In this document: positions 24,544-32,021 of the stretch, piece after piece
Layout of the letters: the number at the start of each line of letters is the position of its first letter
Numbering within the stretch: position 1 is the stretch's first letter
Assembly (NCBI GenBank): GCA_945897085.1
Contig: CAMDEU010000012.1
Coordinates: forward strand, 1-38,460
Direction: 5' to 3'
Length of the DNA: 38,460 bases
Origin: Spirosoma fluviale
GTDB taxonomy: Bacteria; Bacteroidota; Bacteroidia; Cytophagales; Cyclobacteriaceae
Position numbers and translations under genes: made by a program
Notes under the pieces: model-generated
Databases searched by the model: none
What the model was told of the DNA's origin: nothing
What the model saw: the letters and a program-made list of their open reading frames with translations, nothing else

Positions 24544-25398
24544 GTGGCATTAGACCAACATAAAGACGAAGAAGAAGAGGGAGGGATGTCCTTTTTGGAT
24601 CATTTAGAAGCCTTGCGCTGGCACTTACTGCGAGCGGTATCTGCAGTACTCTTCTTTTCGGTTGCGGCATTTATTGCGAAGGATTTCGTTTTTGGAGTCT
24701 TGATTTTAGGACCTTCTAAAGTTGACTTTTGGACCTATCGAGTGCTTTGTGATCTTGGAAATTACCTAGGCATTGAAGCATTGTGTATTGATCAGTTGCC
24801 TTTTACGATACAAAGTCGTCAGATGACTGGACAGTTTTCCATGCACATGACTTCTAGTCTCGTTGTGGGATTGATTGCAGCCTTTCCCTATTTGTTTTGG
24901 GAAGTTTGGCGCTTTATTAGCCCTGGATTATACGACAAAGAGAAAGGTGCAGCCCGAGGGGCAGTGGCCTTTGTTAGCTTTCTTTTTCTTTCAGGAGCAG
25001 TATTCGGGTACTATGTTCTTACTCCAATGTCGATCAACTTCCTGGCTAATTACCAGCTGGATGCTAGCATTGCGAACGAATTTGACATTACCTCCTATGT
25101 CTCTACCTTAACCATGTTGGTTTTGGCTTCTGCGATTATGTTCCAGCTGCCCGTGGTGGTTTACTTTTTGTCTATGTCTGGTTTGGTGACTTCCAAGATG
25201 TTAAAAACGTATCGGAGACACTCCATCGTAATTATCTTAATTGTTTCGGCAATTATTACTCCCCCAGATGTGGTCAGCCAGCTGTTGATTGCCATGCCTA
25301 TCTTGGTACTGTACGAGGTGGGGATACTCATCGCCAAGCGTTTGGAGAAACAAAGAGCGCTGAAGCAAGCTGAATTTGACCAGAATAAAGACGCTTAA
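24544..25398 (+). CDS. tatC: Sec-independent protein translocase TatC
   Basis: A 284-residue six-helix inner-membrane protein, the core receptor of the twin-arginine pathway for folded proteins. The N-terminal SFLDHLEALRWHLLRA holds the conserved HLxELR-like motif, and FWEVWRFISPGLYDKEK is the canonical second-helix loop. The first periplasmic loop is long, as in other Bacteroidota TatC (E. coli has 258 residues). The start is GTG at 24544. tatA/tatB are not in the window and must lie elsewhere. rpiB begins 7 bases after the stop. Confidence 0.96.
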   Translation: MALDQHKDEEEEGGMSFLDHLEALRWHLLRAVSAVLFFSVAAFIAKDFVFGVLILGPSKVDFWTYRVLCDLGNYLGIEALCIDQLPFTIQSRQMTGQFSMHMTSSLVVGLIAAFPYLFWEVWRFISPGLYDKEKGAARGAVAFVSFLFLSGAVFGYYVLTPMSINFLANYQLDASIANEFDITSYVSTLTMLVLASAIMFQLPVVVYFLSMSGLVTSKMLKTYRRHSIVIILIVSAIITPPDVVSQLLIAMPILVLYEVGILIAKRLEKQRALKQAEFDQNKDA

Positions 25399-25405
25399 TA
25401 CGCAG

Positions 25406-25843
25406 ATGGCAAAGCGAATCGCAATCGGAGGGGACCATGCAGGCGTAGGATACAAGGAGCAGCTAAAGCAGCACTTGGGCACACTTGGCTATGCTGTGCA
25501 GGACTTTGGACCCTTTTCTACTGCTTCTGTTGATTATCCGGATTACGCACACCCACTTTCACTAGGCATAGAAGCTGGAGAGTTTGATTTTGGAATTGTG
25601 ATTTGTGGGAGTGGCAATGGGGTAGCCATCACAGCCAATAAGCACCAAGGCATCCGTGCAGCACTCTGCTGGAATGAGGAGTTAGCAGCCTTGTCACGAC
25701 AGCACAACGATGCCAATGTGCTCGCGATACCTGCCAGATTTATTTCCTATGAATTGGCAGAAAAGATGGCAGAAATCTTTTTAAGTACCCCATTTGAAGG
25801 AGGGAGGCACCAAAGTCGGGTCACAAAAATCGCCTGCTCCTAA
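25406..25843 (+). CDS. rpiB: Ribose-5-phosphate isomerase B
   Basis: A 145-residue RpiB/LacAB-family isomerase that interconverts ribose-5-phosphate and ribulose-5-phosphate in the pentose phosphate pathway. The GGDHAG motif opens the protein (near residue 8), VDYPDYA follows, and CGSGNGVAITANK supplies the active-site cysteine and the anion-hole loop; RQHNDANVLAIPARF is typical. The ATG at 25406 is preferred to an upstream ATG at 25376 that lies inside tatC. A strong terminator starts 4 bases after the stop. Confidence 0.95.
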   Translation: MAKRIAIGGDHAGVGYKEQLKQHLGTLGYAVQDFGPFSTASVDYPDYAHPLSLGIEAGEFDFGIVICGSGNGVAITANKHQGIRAALCWNEELAALSRQHNDANVLAIPARFISYELAEKMAEIFLSTPFEGGRHQSRVTKIACS

Positions 25844-25846
25844 AGC

Positions 25847-25890
25847 AAAAAAGGGGTCTTGATTTTTAAAATCAAGACCCCTTTTCTTTT
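25847..25890. terminator. Rho-independent terminator after rpiB
   Basis: A long stem with AAAAGGGGTCTTGATTTT pairing to AAAATCAAGACCCCTTTT, flanked by A and T runs. It ends the glyA-tatC-rpiB unit and could also act on the opposite strand. Confidence 0.93.
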
Positions 25891-25919
25891 AAGACTGCCA
25901 TTTGGCCCTTATGTTTTGA

Positions 25920-25975
25920 GATTATCCGCAGTAACGAATACTCAATTTGAATCACGGATCGGATTGCGGATAATC
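25920..25975. repeat. 11-bp perfect inverted repeat downstream of rpiB
   Basis: GATTATCCGCA (25920-25930) and TGCGGATAATC (25965-25975) are exact reverse complements separated by 34 bases. The element lies between the rpiB terminator and the stop of the convergent protease gene, so it is at the 3' end of both. The spacer has further GGAT copies. It could be an mRNA 3' structure, a protein-binding site or a remnant of a small mobile repeat; no target-site duplication or second copy is visible here. Confidence 0.6.
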
Positions 25976-25983
25976 TAATCCCT

Positions 25984-27591
25984 TTATTTTCTCCCTGCTA
26001 CCTGGTCTGCAAGCAGCAATGCGGTGTAGAGGTTGGCAATTTTTCCTGAAGTACATAGGTCCTCCAATGTGAGCTCTTGATCACCTACCCGAACTTGGAT
26101 GGGGATACTGAGTCCCGAATCCAAAATCACTCGCTTTACCTGCACAGCTGTCAATTGAGGATAGAGCGATCGAATCAAGGCAGCCATGCCTGCCACAGCA
26201 GGAGCAGCCATAGAGGTGCCTCCTTCGAGACCATAGGAATCTGAAGGCAGCGTGGAGTAGATTTTATCCCCAGGAGCAAAAATATCCACACTTGCTTTTC
26301 CATAATTTGAATAGGAAGCAATCATATCTGAGCCATAGTTTGGCGTAAGAGCACCCACAGTCAAGTAATTGTCATTCATTGGAGAGGCCAACTTGCTGTA
26401 CTGATCATTTGGAAAGTTGCTGTTCTCCGGAGCATCCAAATCCACTCCATCGTTGCCTGCAGCATGGACGAATAGTACATCCTTTGAAGCCGCATACTGC
26501 AATGCTTCTTGCACCCAGGAGGCATTGGGGGAGAGTTTTTTACCAAAGCTTGCATTGATCACCTTGGCTCCCTGATCTACGGCATAGCGAATGGCCAAGG
26601 CAACATCCTTGTCGTATTCATCTCCATCAGGGACGGTCCGTAACGCCATCAGCTGAACAGACTGAGCAACTCCTTGCACTCCTTTTTTATTTCTGCGGTT
26701 GGCGGCCAAGATTCCTGCCACATGGGTCCCATGGCTCTCTTCTACCTTGCGATTGCTGGGATTTCCGTTCCCATAAGTTTGATCTTTGATGTCATAAGGA
26801 TTGTCACCAACAGGTTCTCTACCGTCAAACTCGAGGTTTAGATTGAAGTCCAACCGAGACTGGTAGTAGGTAATTCCTTCCTTTAATTCGGCGAGGGCAG
26901 CGGGAATGTCCTGTCCCGCAGACAAAACCTGAGTTAATAGCCATATGGCCCTTTCTTCCTCCTCGCCTTGAGGGACATATTTTTCAAGTTCGGCGAGCGT
27001 ATAGGACTCCTTGCCCAGCCTTTTCTGAATATTTTGATGCGCAGTACCGATAATTTGTTCAATTTGTTGAAACTGAGGAACTGAAGATTTAGCCTCTGTA
27101 ACCTGGTCTTCATAGAGTGTACTTGCCTTTTTTTGAAGGGTAGGATCTCCCAAATTCTTGGCTAAGATTCGTACAAACTCAAGTTGTTCATAGTACGATT
27201 CACCCAAAAAATTATAGCCATGGACATCGTCTACGTAGCCATTTTTGTCGTTATCAATGCCATCCCCAGCAATCTCCTTCGCGTTCTTCCAAAGTACCTC
27301 CTTGAGATCTTCATGGGCAAGGTCGATGCCAGAGTCAATAATTGCGACTAGTACGGGTTGCCCCGTTCTTTTTTTGACTAGGTCTTTGTAAGCACGATCC
27401 ACACTCATTCCTGGAATAGTATCTTTGATTGGGTCCAAATGAGCCCATCGTAGGGCTTCCTTTTCCGTCAAAGGCCTAGTTCTTGAAACAGTACTCAAGC
27501 TAGACGTATTTGGTGTCTGGGCAAGGGTAGAGCCCATTCCTAATAGGCTTAGGGTCGCGATAAAGAGGAATTGTATCTGGCGGGCTTTCAT
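25984..27591 (-). CDS. Secreted subtilisin-like serine protease (S8) with a large insertion
   Basis: A 535-residue exported protease with a signal peptide (residues 1-25, ending TLAQ). The catalytic triad is Asp86 (IIDSGID), His287 (SHGTHVAG) and Ser460 (GGTSMAAP), with the oxyanion Asn380 (AAGN). About 200 residues separate Asp86 and His287, far more than the 30-50 of classic subtilisins. The insert begins with an EF-hand-like DNDKNGYVDD (113-122), then is helical and charged. No C-terminal type 9 sorting domain is seen, so it is probably periplasmic or lost at the surface by another route. It lies 55 bases downstream of a membrane protein gene on the same strand. Confidence 0.92.
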   Translation of the reverse strand: MKARQIQFLFIATLSLLGMGSTLAQTPNTSSLSTVSRTRPLTEKEALRWAHLDPIKDTIPGMSVDRAYKDLVKKRTGQPVLVAIIDSGIDLAHEDLKEVLWKNAKEIAGDGIDNDKNGYVDDVHGYNFLGESYYEQLEFVRILAKNLGDPTLQKKASTLYEDQVTEAKSSVPQFQQIEQIIGTAHQNIQKRLGKESYTLAELEKYVPQGEEEERAIWLLTQVLSAGQDIPAALAELKEGITYYQSRLDFNLNLEFDGREPVGDNPYDIKDQTYGNGNPSNRKVEESHGTHVAGILAANRRNKKGVQGVAQSVQLMALRTVPDGDEYDKDVALAIRYAVDQGAKVINASFGKKLSPNASWVQEALQYAASKDVLFVHAAGNDGVDLDAPENSNFPNDQYSKLASPMNDNYLTVGALTPNYGSDMIASYSNYGKASVDIFAPGDKIYSTLPSDSYGLEGGTSMAAPAVAGMAALIRSLYPQLTAVQVKRVILDSGLSIPIQVRVGDQELTLEDLCTSGKIANLYTALLLADQVAGRK

Positions 27592-27646
27592 AACGAGTAA
27601 AATAGGGATGAGTATAGATTTTAGTATTCAGGTAGCTGCAGAGTTC

Positions 27647-29038
27647 TTATTTTATGGAATATACTCCTGGTTTGGTTTCTATGTAAAACTCTTTTAGAGC
27701 TGGTAATTCATCTAATAAGTCCTTAAAAAGGCCATCCTGATCCAGGACTTGTTGAGGCTTTTGGCGCCGAACCATTTGGAATACCTGCGCTTTTTGCTGC
27801 AAGGTTTTTTCTTTCTTGAGGTACCTCATGGACATGTTGTAATTCAAAAAAGGTCCGTCCAAAGTTTTATAGAGGTAGGGAGACGGATCTTTTTCTAAAA
27901 CCATCACTCCTGTTTTCTTGGGGAGCGTAATTTCGTCAATTGCTGCAACAAAGTAGGAGGTATCTACAGCTGTTCGAGTGGTCCAATAGTTCAATGTCCA
28001 AAGAGGCAAGACCAAAACCAAACCAAAAAATGCAGGTTTGACTAGAAGTGTCCAGTTGAAAAGTAGAAAAAACTGGCTGATAAAATAGGTCATTGCAGGT
28101 AGAAACACGACTAACTGGTAGGAAGCATTATTTTTTACAAGAAAAAAGAGGCCAGCAGAAAAAAGTAGCCAGATGATAATAAGCTGTCTTTGCTTTTGTT
28201 GGTTGATGGTCGCTCCACGAAAAAAGGAGCTGATTGCGAATCCAATTAAGGCGAGCAGGATTGGAAAGGCACCAGGGGCAAGCCAACTGAGGGAGGGCTG
28301 ATATCCATAATTCGGGTAAGAGAATACCATCGGCCAAACTTGTAAGGCATGTTCCAAGCCGTCCTTCCAGAAATAAAAAACCAAGATGAGCAAAATTGGA
28401 AGCAAAAAACCCATGATGGAGAGAAACAGTTGGCGTACCGTAAAGCTGGATATAGCCAAACCTGTTAATATTAAAAAGGGAAGGAAAAAAACAAAATTCC
28501 AATGAAATCCCGTGGCTAGCCCTCCATAAATCCCGATTAGGAGGGTGGATTCACTGCTTTCTTTTTGAAGTACAGTATGGGAAAACAGTTGGCCAAAAGC
28601 CAAAAGTAAAAAAGTACTCCCCAGCAGCGTTGGGGATAAGTACATGAGGTCGAAGGAAAAATGAAACAAGGCGGCCATAACGATGGCCGGCAAATAGGTG
28701 TTTTCATCAAATACACGGTACTTGATCAAGGTGCTGTTCCAATAGTAAATCTGAACTAAAACAATAATTTTTCCCAGAAGGATATAGGCAATAGGGCTTC
28801 TTCCAAAAAGGAGGTGGAGGCCAGTGAATACCCCAGCGGAAAGCGGGCCTGTGTCATCGATCACATCCACATAAAGGAGATATCCTTCACTCAAGCGCTC
28901 GCCTAAGACCATCCACATCAAGGTAGGGGTAGTGCTTGGAAATGAGAAAAAAACCCAAGAGATTACACTAAACAAGATTACGTAGAGCAGTATTCCAACT
29001 AGGCGAATGGGGTCGTTTACTCTAAAAAAACTGAACAA
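27647..29038 (-). CDS. Polytopic membrane protein, possibly GT-C-like, unknown function
   Basis: A 463-residue inner-membrane protein with about 11 hydrophobic segments and a soluble C-terminal region of about 90 residues (VMVLEKDPSPYLYKTLDG onward). After the first helix an acidic loop carries LYVDVIDDTGPLS, reminiscent of the DD/DE first-loop motifs of GT-C polyprenyl-phosphate sugar transferases, but this is weak. I do not recognise the family; DUF6427-like proteins of Bacteroidota are one possibility. The start appears to be TTG at 29036-29038, since the next ATG would lose the first helix. The gene diverges from rbfA. Confidence 0.68.
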   Translation of the reverse strand: MFSFFRVNDPIRLVGILLYVILFSVISWVFFSFPSTTPTLMWMVLGERLSEGYLLYVDVIDDTGPLSAGVFTGLHLLFGRSPIAYILLGKIIVLVQIYYWNSTLIKYRVFDENTYLPAIVMAALFHFSFDLMYLSPTLLGSTFLLLAFGQLFSHTVLQKESSESTLLIGIYGGLATGFHWNFVFFLPFLILTGLAISSFTVRQLFLSIMGFLLPILLILVFYFWKDGLEHALQVWPMVFSYPNYGYQPSLSWLAPGAFPILLALIGFAISSFFRGATINQQKQRQLIIIWLLFSAGLFFLVKNNASYQLVVFLPAMTYFISQFFLLFNWTLLVKPAFFGLVLVLPLWTLNYWTTRTAVDTSYFVAAIDEITLPKKTGVMVLEKDPSPYLYKTLDGPFLNYNMSMRYLKKEKTLQQKAQVFQMVRRQKPQQVLDQDGLFKDLLDELPALKEFYIETKPGVYSIK

Positions 29039-29095
29039 GGTGGATAGGGGGTATTTGGTTTTAACTCGAAATTAAAGCATGCCCAAGTATTTCGC

Positions 29096-29103
29096 TAAAT
29101 TTG
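29096..29103 (+). promoter_or_regulatory. Candidate -7 box for rbfA
   Basis: TAAATTTG matches TAnnTTTG exactly and lies 17 bases before the rbfA ATG. No convincing -33 TTTG was found at 17-23 bases upstream. Confidence 0.45.
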
Positions 29104-29120
29104 CATCATAAATACTTCAG

Positions 29121-29501
29121 ATGGAAAGCAAAAGACAATTAAAATACGCAAAATTAATTCAAAAAGAGCTGGGCGACATTTTCCAAAAAGAGGCCAAGCA
29201 CTTGGTGGGTTCAACTCTGGTGACCATTACCCGAGTAATGATGAGTCCAGATCTAGGTCTTGCCAAGGCCTACCTCAGTTTTTTGTTGCCAAACCCAAAG
29301 GCACAATTTGATGCCATCAATGAGAACAAAAAAGAAATTCGCCATGCTTTAGCGAAGCGTATCGGAAAGTCTGTTCGCGTGATTCCTGAATTGGCCTTTT
29401 TCTCAGATGAATCAGCCACCTATGCCCAGCACATGGATAAAGTAATTTCTGATTTACACATTCCCCCTGCTCCCGTTGAGGAGGAGGAAGAGGATTACTA
29501 A
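29121..29501 (+). CDS. rbfA: 30S ribosome-binding factor RbfA
   Basis: A 126-residue KH-fold protein that binds the immature 30S subunit and helps 16S rRNA 5'-end maturation, notably in the cold. Family features are the N-terminal KLIQKELGDIFQ, the central VTITRVMMSPDLGLAKAYLSF and the KRIGKSVRVIPELAFFSDES block before the acidic tail. Length is usual (110-135). The permease gene starts 12 bases later, so the two are likely cotranscribed; rbfA next to a LolC/E-type gene is not the nusA-infB-rbfA order of Proteobacteria. Confidence 0.94.
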   Translation: MESKRQLKYAKLIQKELGDIFQKEAKHLVGSTLVTITRVMMSPDLGLAKAYLSFLLPNPKAQFDAINENKKEIRHALAKRIGKSVRVIPELAFFSDESATYAQHMDKVISDLHIPPAPVEEEEEDY

Positions 29502-29513
29502 TCGATTGAGCTC

Positions 29514-30740
29514 GTGAACACAAGTTCTTTTATTGCCGGCAGATATTTCCGTAGCAAGAAGAAACAAAACTTCATTACCATCCTATCGCTGATCTCGATG
29601 GTAGGTGTTGCCATCAGCACGATGGCTTTGGTAGCAGTTATGTCCGTGTTTAATGGGCTGGAGGATCTTATTCGCGGTCTTTTTTCAAGTTTTGACTCCG
29701 AACTTCAAGTGTCGCCCGTTGCAGGGAAAACCTTTGTCGCAAGTGAGGAATGGCTAAATGCGATCCGAGAAGTGGAAGGGGTGGAGGTCATTACTGAAGT
29801 GATCGAAGACAATGCCCTTCTCGAATATCGGGGCAATCAACATATAGCCCGCGTTAAGGCAGTATCCGACAATTACTTTGACCATGAGCGCTTCTCAAAG
29901 GGGTATTTTTGGGGAGATACCACCTTGGGAACAACCATTCGGCCTGGCGCTATCCTTGGGCGAGGAGTAGCCTTTGCGCTATCTATCAACTTAGACGATA
30001 TCAATTCCGTCCTCACTATTTATTATCCTAAAGTACCAAAATCTGCAGCAACTCTAGATCCAAACCAACTTTATACTGCTGGTCAAGTAGAGCCAAGGGG
30101 CTTTTTCAGCATTGAACAAGGAGTGGATAACGAATACATCCTAGTGCCCCTTGATTTTTTTAAGGAGATGTTGAGCTACGATCAAAAGCGTACCGCCCTA
30201 GAGCTAAAAGTTGCCTCGGGATATTCCATTTCGAGTGTGCAAGAAGCAGTGGAGGCGCATTTGGGAGCTGAGTTTGCGGTAAAAAATGCGGATGAACAGC
30301 ATGCTACACTGATTCGAACCGTGAAGCTAGAGAAGCTAGTCGTGTTTTTGACGCTCACCTTTATACTTGCGCTGGCCTCCTTTAACATTTTCTTTTCTTT
30401 GAGCATGCTGGCAATTGAAAAGAAAAAGGATCTCGCAGTATTGAAGTCCATGGGCGCAAAAAACTCCTTGATACGAGGAATATTCTTGAAGCAGGGGGCC
30501 TTAATTGCCTTCTCGGGAGCTATTCTGGGGTTGATTTTAGGTCTCCTACTGGTAGGAGCACAAGAAAAATTTGGGTTGATCTCCTTGGGAATTGCTTCTG
30601 GAGTGGTGGATGCGTATCCCGTGCGAATTCATTGGCCTGATTTGGGATGGATTAGTTTGGCAGTAGTAACCATTACTCTTCTAGCTTCATGGAGGCCAGC
30701 ATGGATTGCTGCTCAGGTGGATCCCCTAGAGGAACTTTAG
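29514..30740 (+). CDS. Lipoprotein-releasing ABC transporter permease (LolC/E type)
   Basis: A 408-residue inner-membrane permease with the FtsX/MacB topology: one N-terminal helix (about 20-45, IAGRYFRSKKKQNFITILSLIS), a large periplasmic domain to about residue 265, then three C-terminal helices. Such proteins pair with a LolD-type ATPase to release lipoproteins from the inner membrane for outer-membrane delivery; no ATPase gene adjoins it, so its partner is elsewhere. The start is GTG at 29514, the only start that preserves the family's N-terminal segment. Other MacB-like exports cannot be ruled out. Confidence 0.87.
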   Translation: MNTSSFIAGRYFRSKKKQNFITILSLISMVGVAISTMALVAVMSVFNGLEDLIRGLFSSFDSELQVSPVAGKTFVASEEWLNAIREVEGVEVITEVIEDNALLEYRGNQHIARVKAVSDNYFDHERFSKGYFWGDTTLGTTIRPGAILGRGVAFALSINLDDINSVLTIYYPKVPKSAATLDPNQLYTAGQVEPRGFFSIEQGVDNEYILVPLDFFKEMLSYDQKRTALELKVASGYSISSVQEAVEAHLGAEFAVKNADEQHATLIRTVKLEKLVVFLTLTFILALASFNIFFSLSMLAIEKKKDLAVLKSMGAKNSLIRGIFLKQGALIAFSGAILGLILGLLLVGAQEKFGLISLGIASGVVDAYPVRIHWPDLGWISLAVVTITLLASWRPAWIAAQVDPLEEL

Positions 30741-30818
30741 TCTAGAAATCAGATTCGCTGACGCCACCACCTGCTTCAATCCTTTTCTTTCGTCTATTTT
30801 TTGTAGTAATATGACTTT

Positions 30819-31937
30819 ATGAATAAATCTAGTTTCGATGTCGTTGTCGTAGGCTTGGGAGCAGTAGGGAGTGCAACCTTGTACCAGCTTAGTAAGCGAG
30901 GAATAAATTCCTTAGGGATAGATCAGTTTGAACCGCCACATACCCTCGGTTCGAGCCATGGAGAAACGCGCATTACCCGACTGGCGGTGGGAGAGGGAGA
31001 GGAGTATGTTGCCCTAGCCAAGCGGTCGCATGAGATTTGGGCTGAACTTGAAGCGTTATCTGGAAAAAAAATCCGAACAAAAACGGGTGGTATCCTTTTA
31101 GATTCTGGGGTAGACCCCTGGTCCAAACATGGAGTGGAAGGCTTTTGGGAGCGCACCCTTCGTTTTGCTCAAAATCAGGAGATTTCTCACCGTGTTCTGG
31201 AATCCAAAGAGTTTAAAGAAAGCTATCCACCCTTTCTGCTCCCTCCCACAGGAAAGATTTATTGGGAAGAAGAGGCAGGCTACCTTTTTCCTGAAGTAGC
31301 GATACAGACCCAGCTGGACCTTGCCCAAAAACAGGGGGCTACACTGATGACCTCTTCCAAGGTGACATCCATCCAATCTCTGGGGGAGTATTTTCGGATT
31401 CGGGTGGAAGGAAAAGAAATTCTAGCCAAACAGGTAGTGCTTTGTGCTGGAGGATGGGTGAAGGATTTTTTACCGCTACCTACCCAAAAGAAACTAAAGA
31501 TTTGCCGCCAAGTCTTGTACTGGATAGCGCTTGCGGAGGGATACCCCGATTGGGAACAGTATCCGGTGTGGATGTGGGGTTATGGTCCTGCTCCGGAGGA
31601 TTTTATTTATGGCTTTCCGTCTTTGGATGGCAAAAGCATCAAAATGGCTTCCGAATCTTTTGTGGAAGTAGCTCATCCAGATGAATTGAACCGGGAAGTG
31701 TCCGAAGAGGAAGAAGAAATTTTTTGGCATACCAAGGTGGAGGGGAAATTGATCGGATTGAAAAAGCAGATTCTCAAGACTTCGGTATGCTTTTACACGG
31801 TTACCGAAGACGCTCGTTTTGTCATTGAACCGATGAATGGGGATTCGAATTTTCTTTGGGTGTCTGCTTGTTCGGGTCATGGATTCAAACATTCTGCAGC
31901 TTTGGGTGAGGATTTGGTCAAAAGGCTGGGCTATTGA
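30819..31937 (+). CDS. FAD-dependent oxidase, N-methyltryptophan/sarcosine oxidase-like
   Basis: A 372-residue flavoenzyme of the monomeric sarcosine oxidase/N-methyltryptophan oxidase (MTOX) group. The dinucleotide motif VVVGLGAVGSATLYQL spans about residues 9-24, followed by GSSHGETRITRLA. The likely covalent FAD attachment is Cys324 in SVCFYT, equivalent to Cys308 of E. coli MTOX, and SGHGFK near the C-terminus completes the flavin site. These enzymes oxidise N-methyl amino acids to the amine, formaldehyde and H2O2. Substrate is unknown. It stands alone, with an 80-base gap from the permease and a candidate promoter before the next gene. Confidence 0.9.
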   Translation: MNKSSFDVVVVGLGAVGSATLYQLSKRGINSLGIDQFEPPHTLGSSHGETRITRLAVGEGEEYVALAKRSHEIWAELEALSGKKIRTKTGGILLDSGVDPWSKHGVEGFWERTLRFAQNQEISHRVLESKEFKESYPPFLLPPTGKIYWEEEAGYLFPEVAIQTQLDLAQKQGATLMTSSKVTSIQSLGEYFRIRVEGKEILAKQVVLCAGGWVKDFLPLPTQKKLKICRQVLYWIALAEGYPDWEQYPVWMWGYGPAPEDFIYGFPSLDGKSIKMASESFVEVAHPDELNREVSEEEEEIFWHTKVEGKLIGLKKQILKTSVCFYTVTEDARFVIEPMNGDSNFLWVSACSGHGFKHSAALGEDLVKRLGY

Positions 31938-31991
31938 ATGGGTTGAAGGGGATTCCTTTTATTTTTCTCATCAAATCCGCCCCTAAAACTG

Positions 31992-31999
31992 TACTTTTG
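31992..31999 (+). promoter_or_regulatory. Candidate -7 box for the ABC exporter gene
   Basis: TACTTTTG matches TAnnTTTG exactly and lies 22 bases before the ATG at 32022. A -33 TTTG is not obvious in the T-rich stretch upstream. Confidence 0.45.
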
Positions 32000-32021
32000 T
32001 AGTCCAATAGCTACCTAAATT

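Noticed and set aside
31494-31892. 132-codon minus-strand ORF inside the flavoenzyme gene
   Set aside because: Antisense shadow of the oxidase reading frame.
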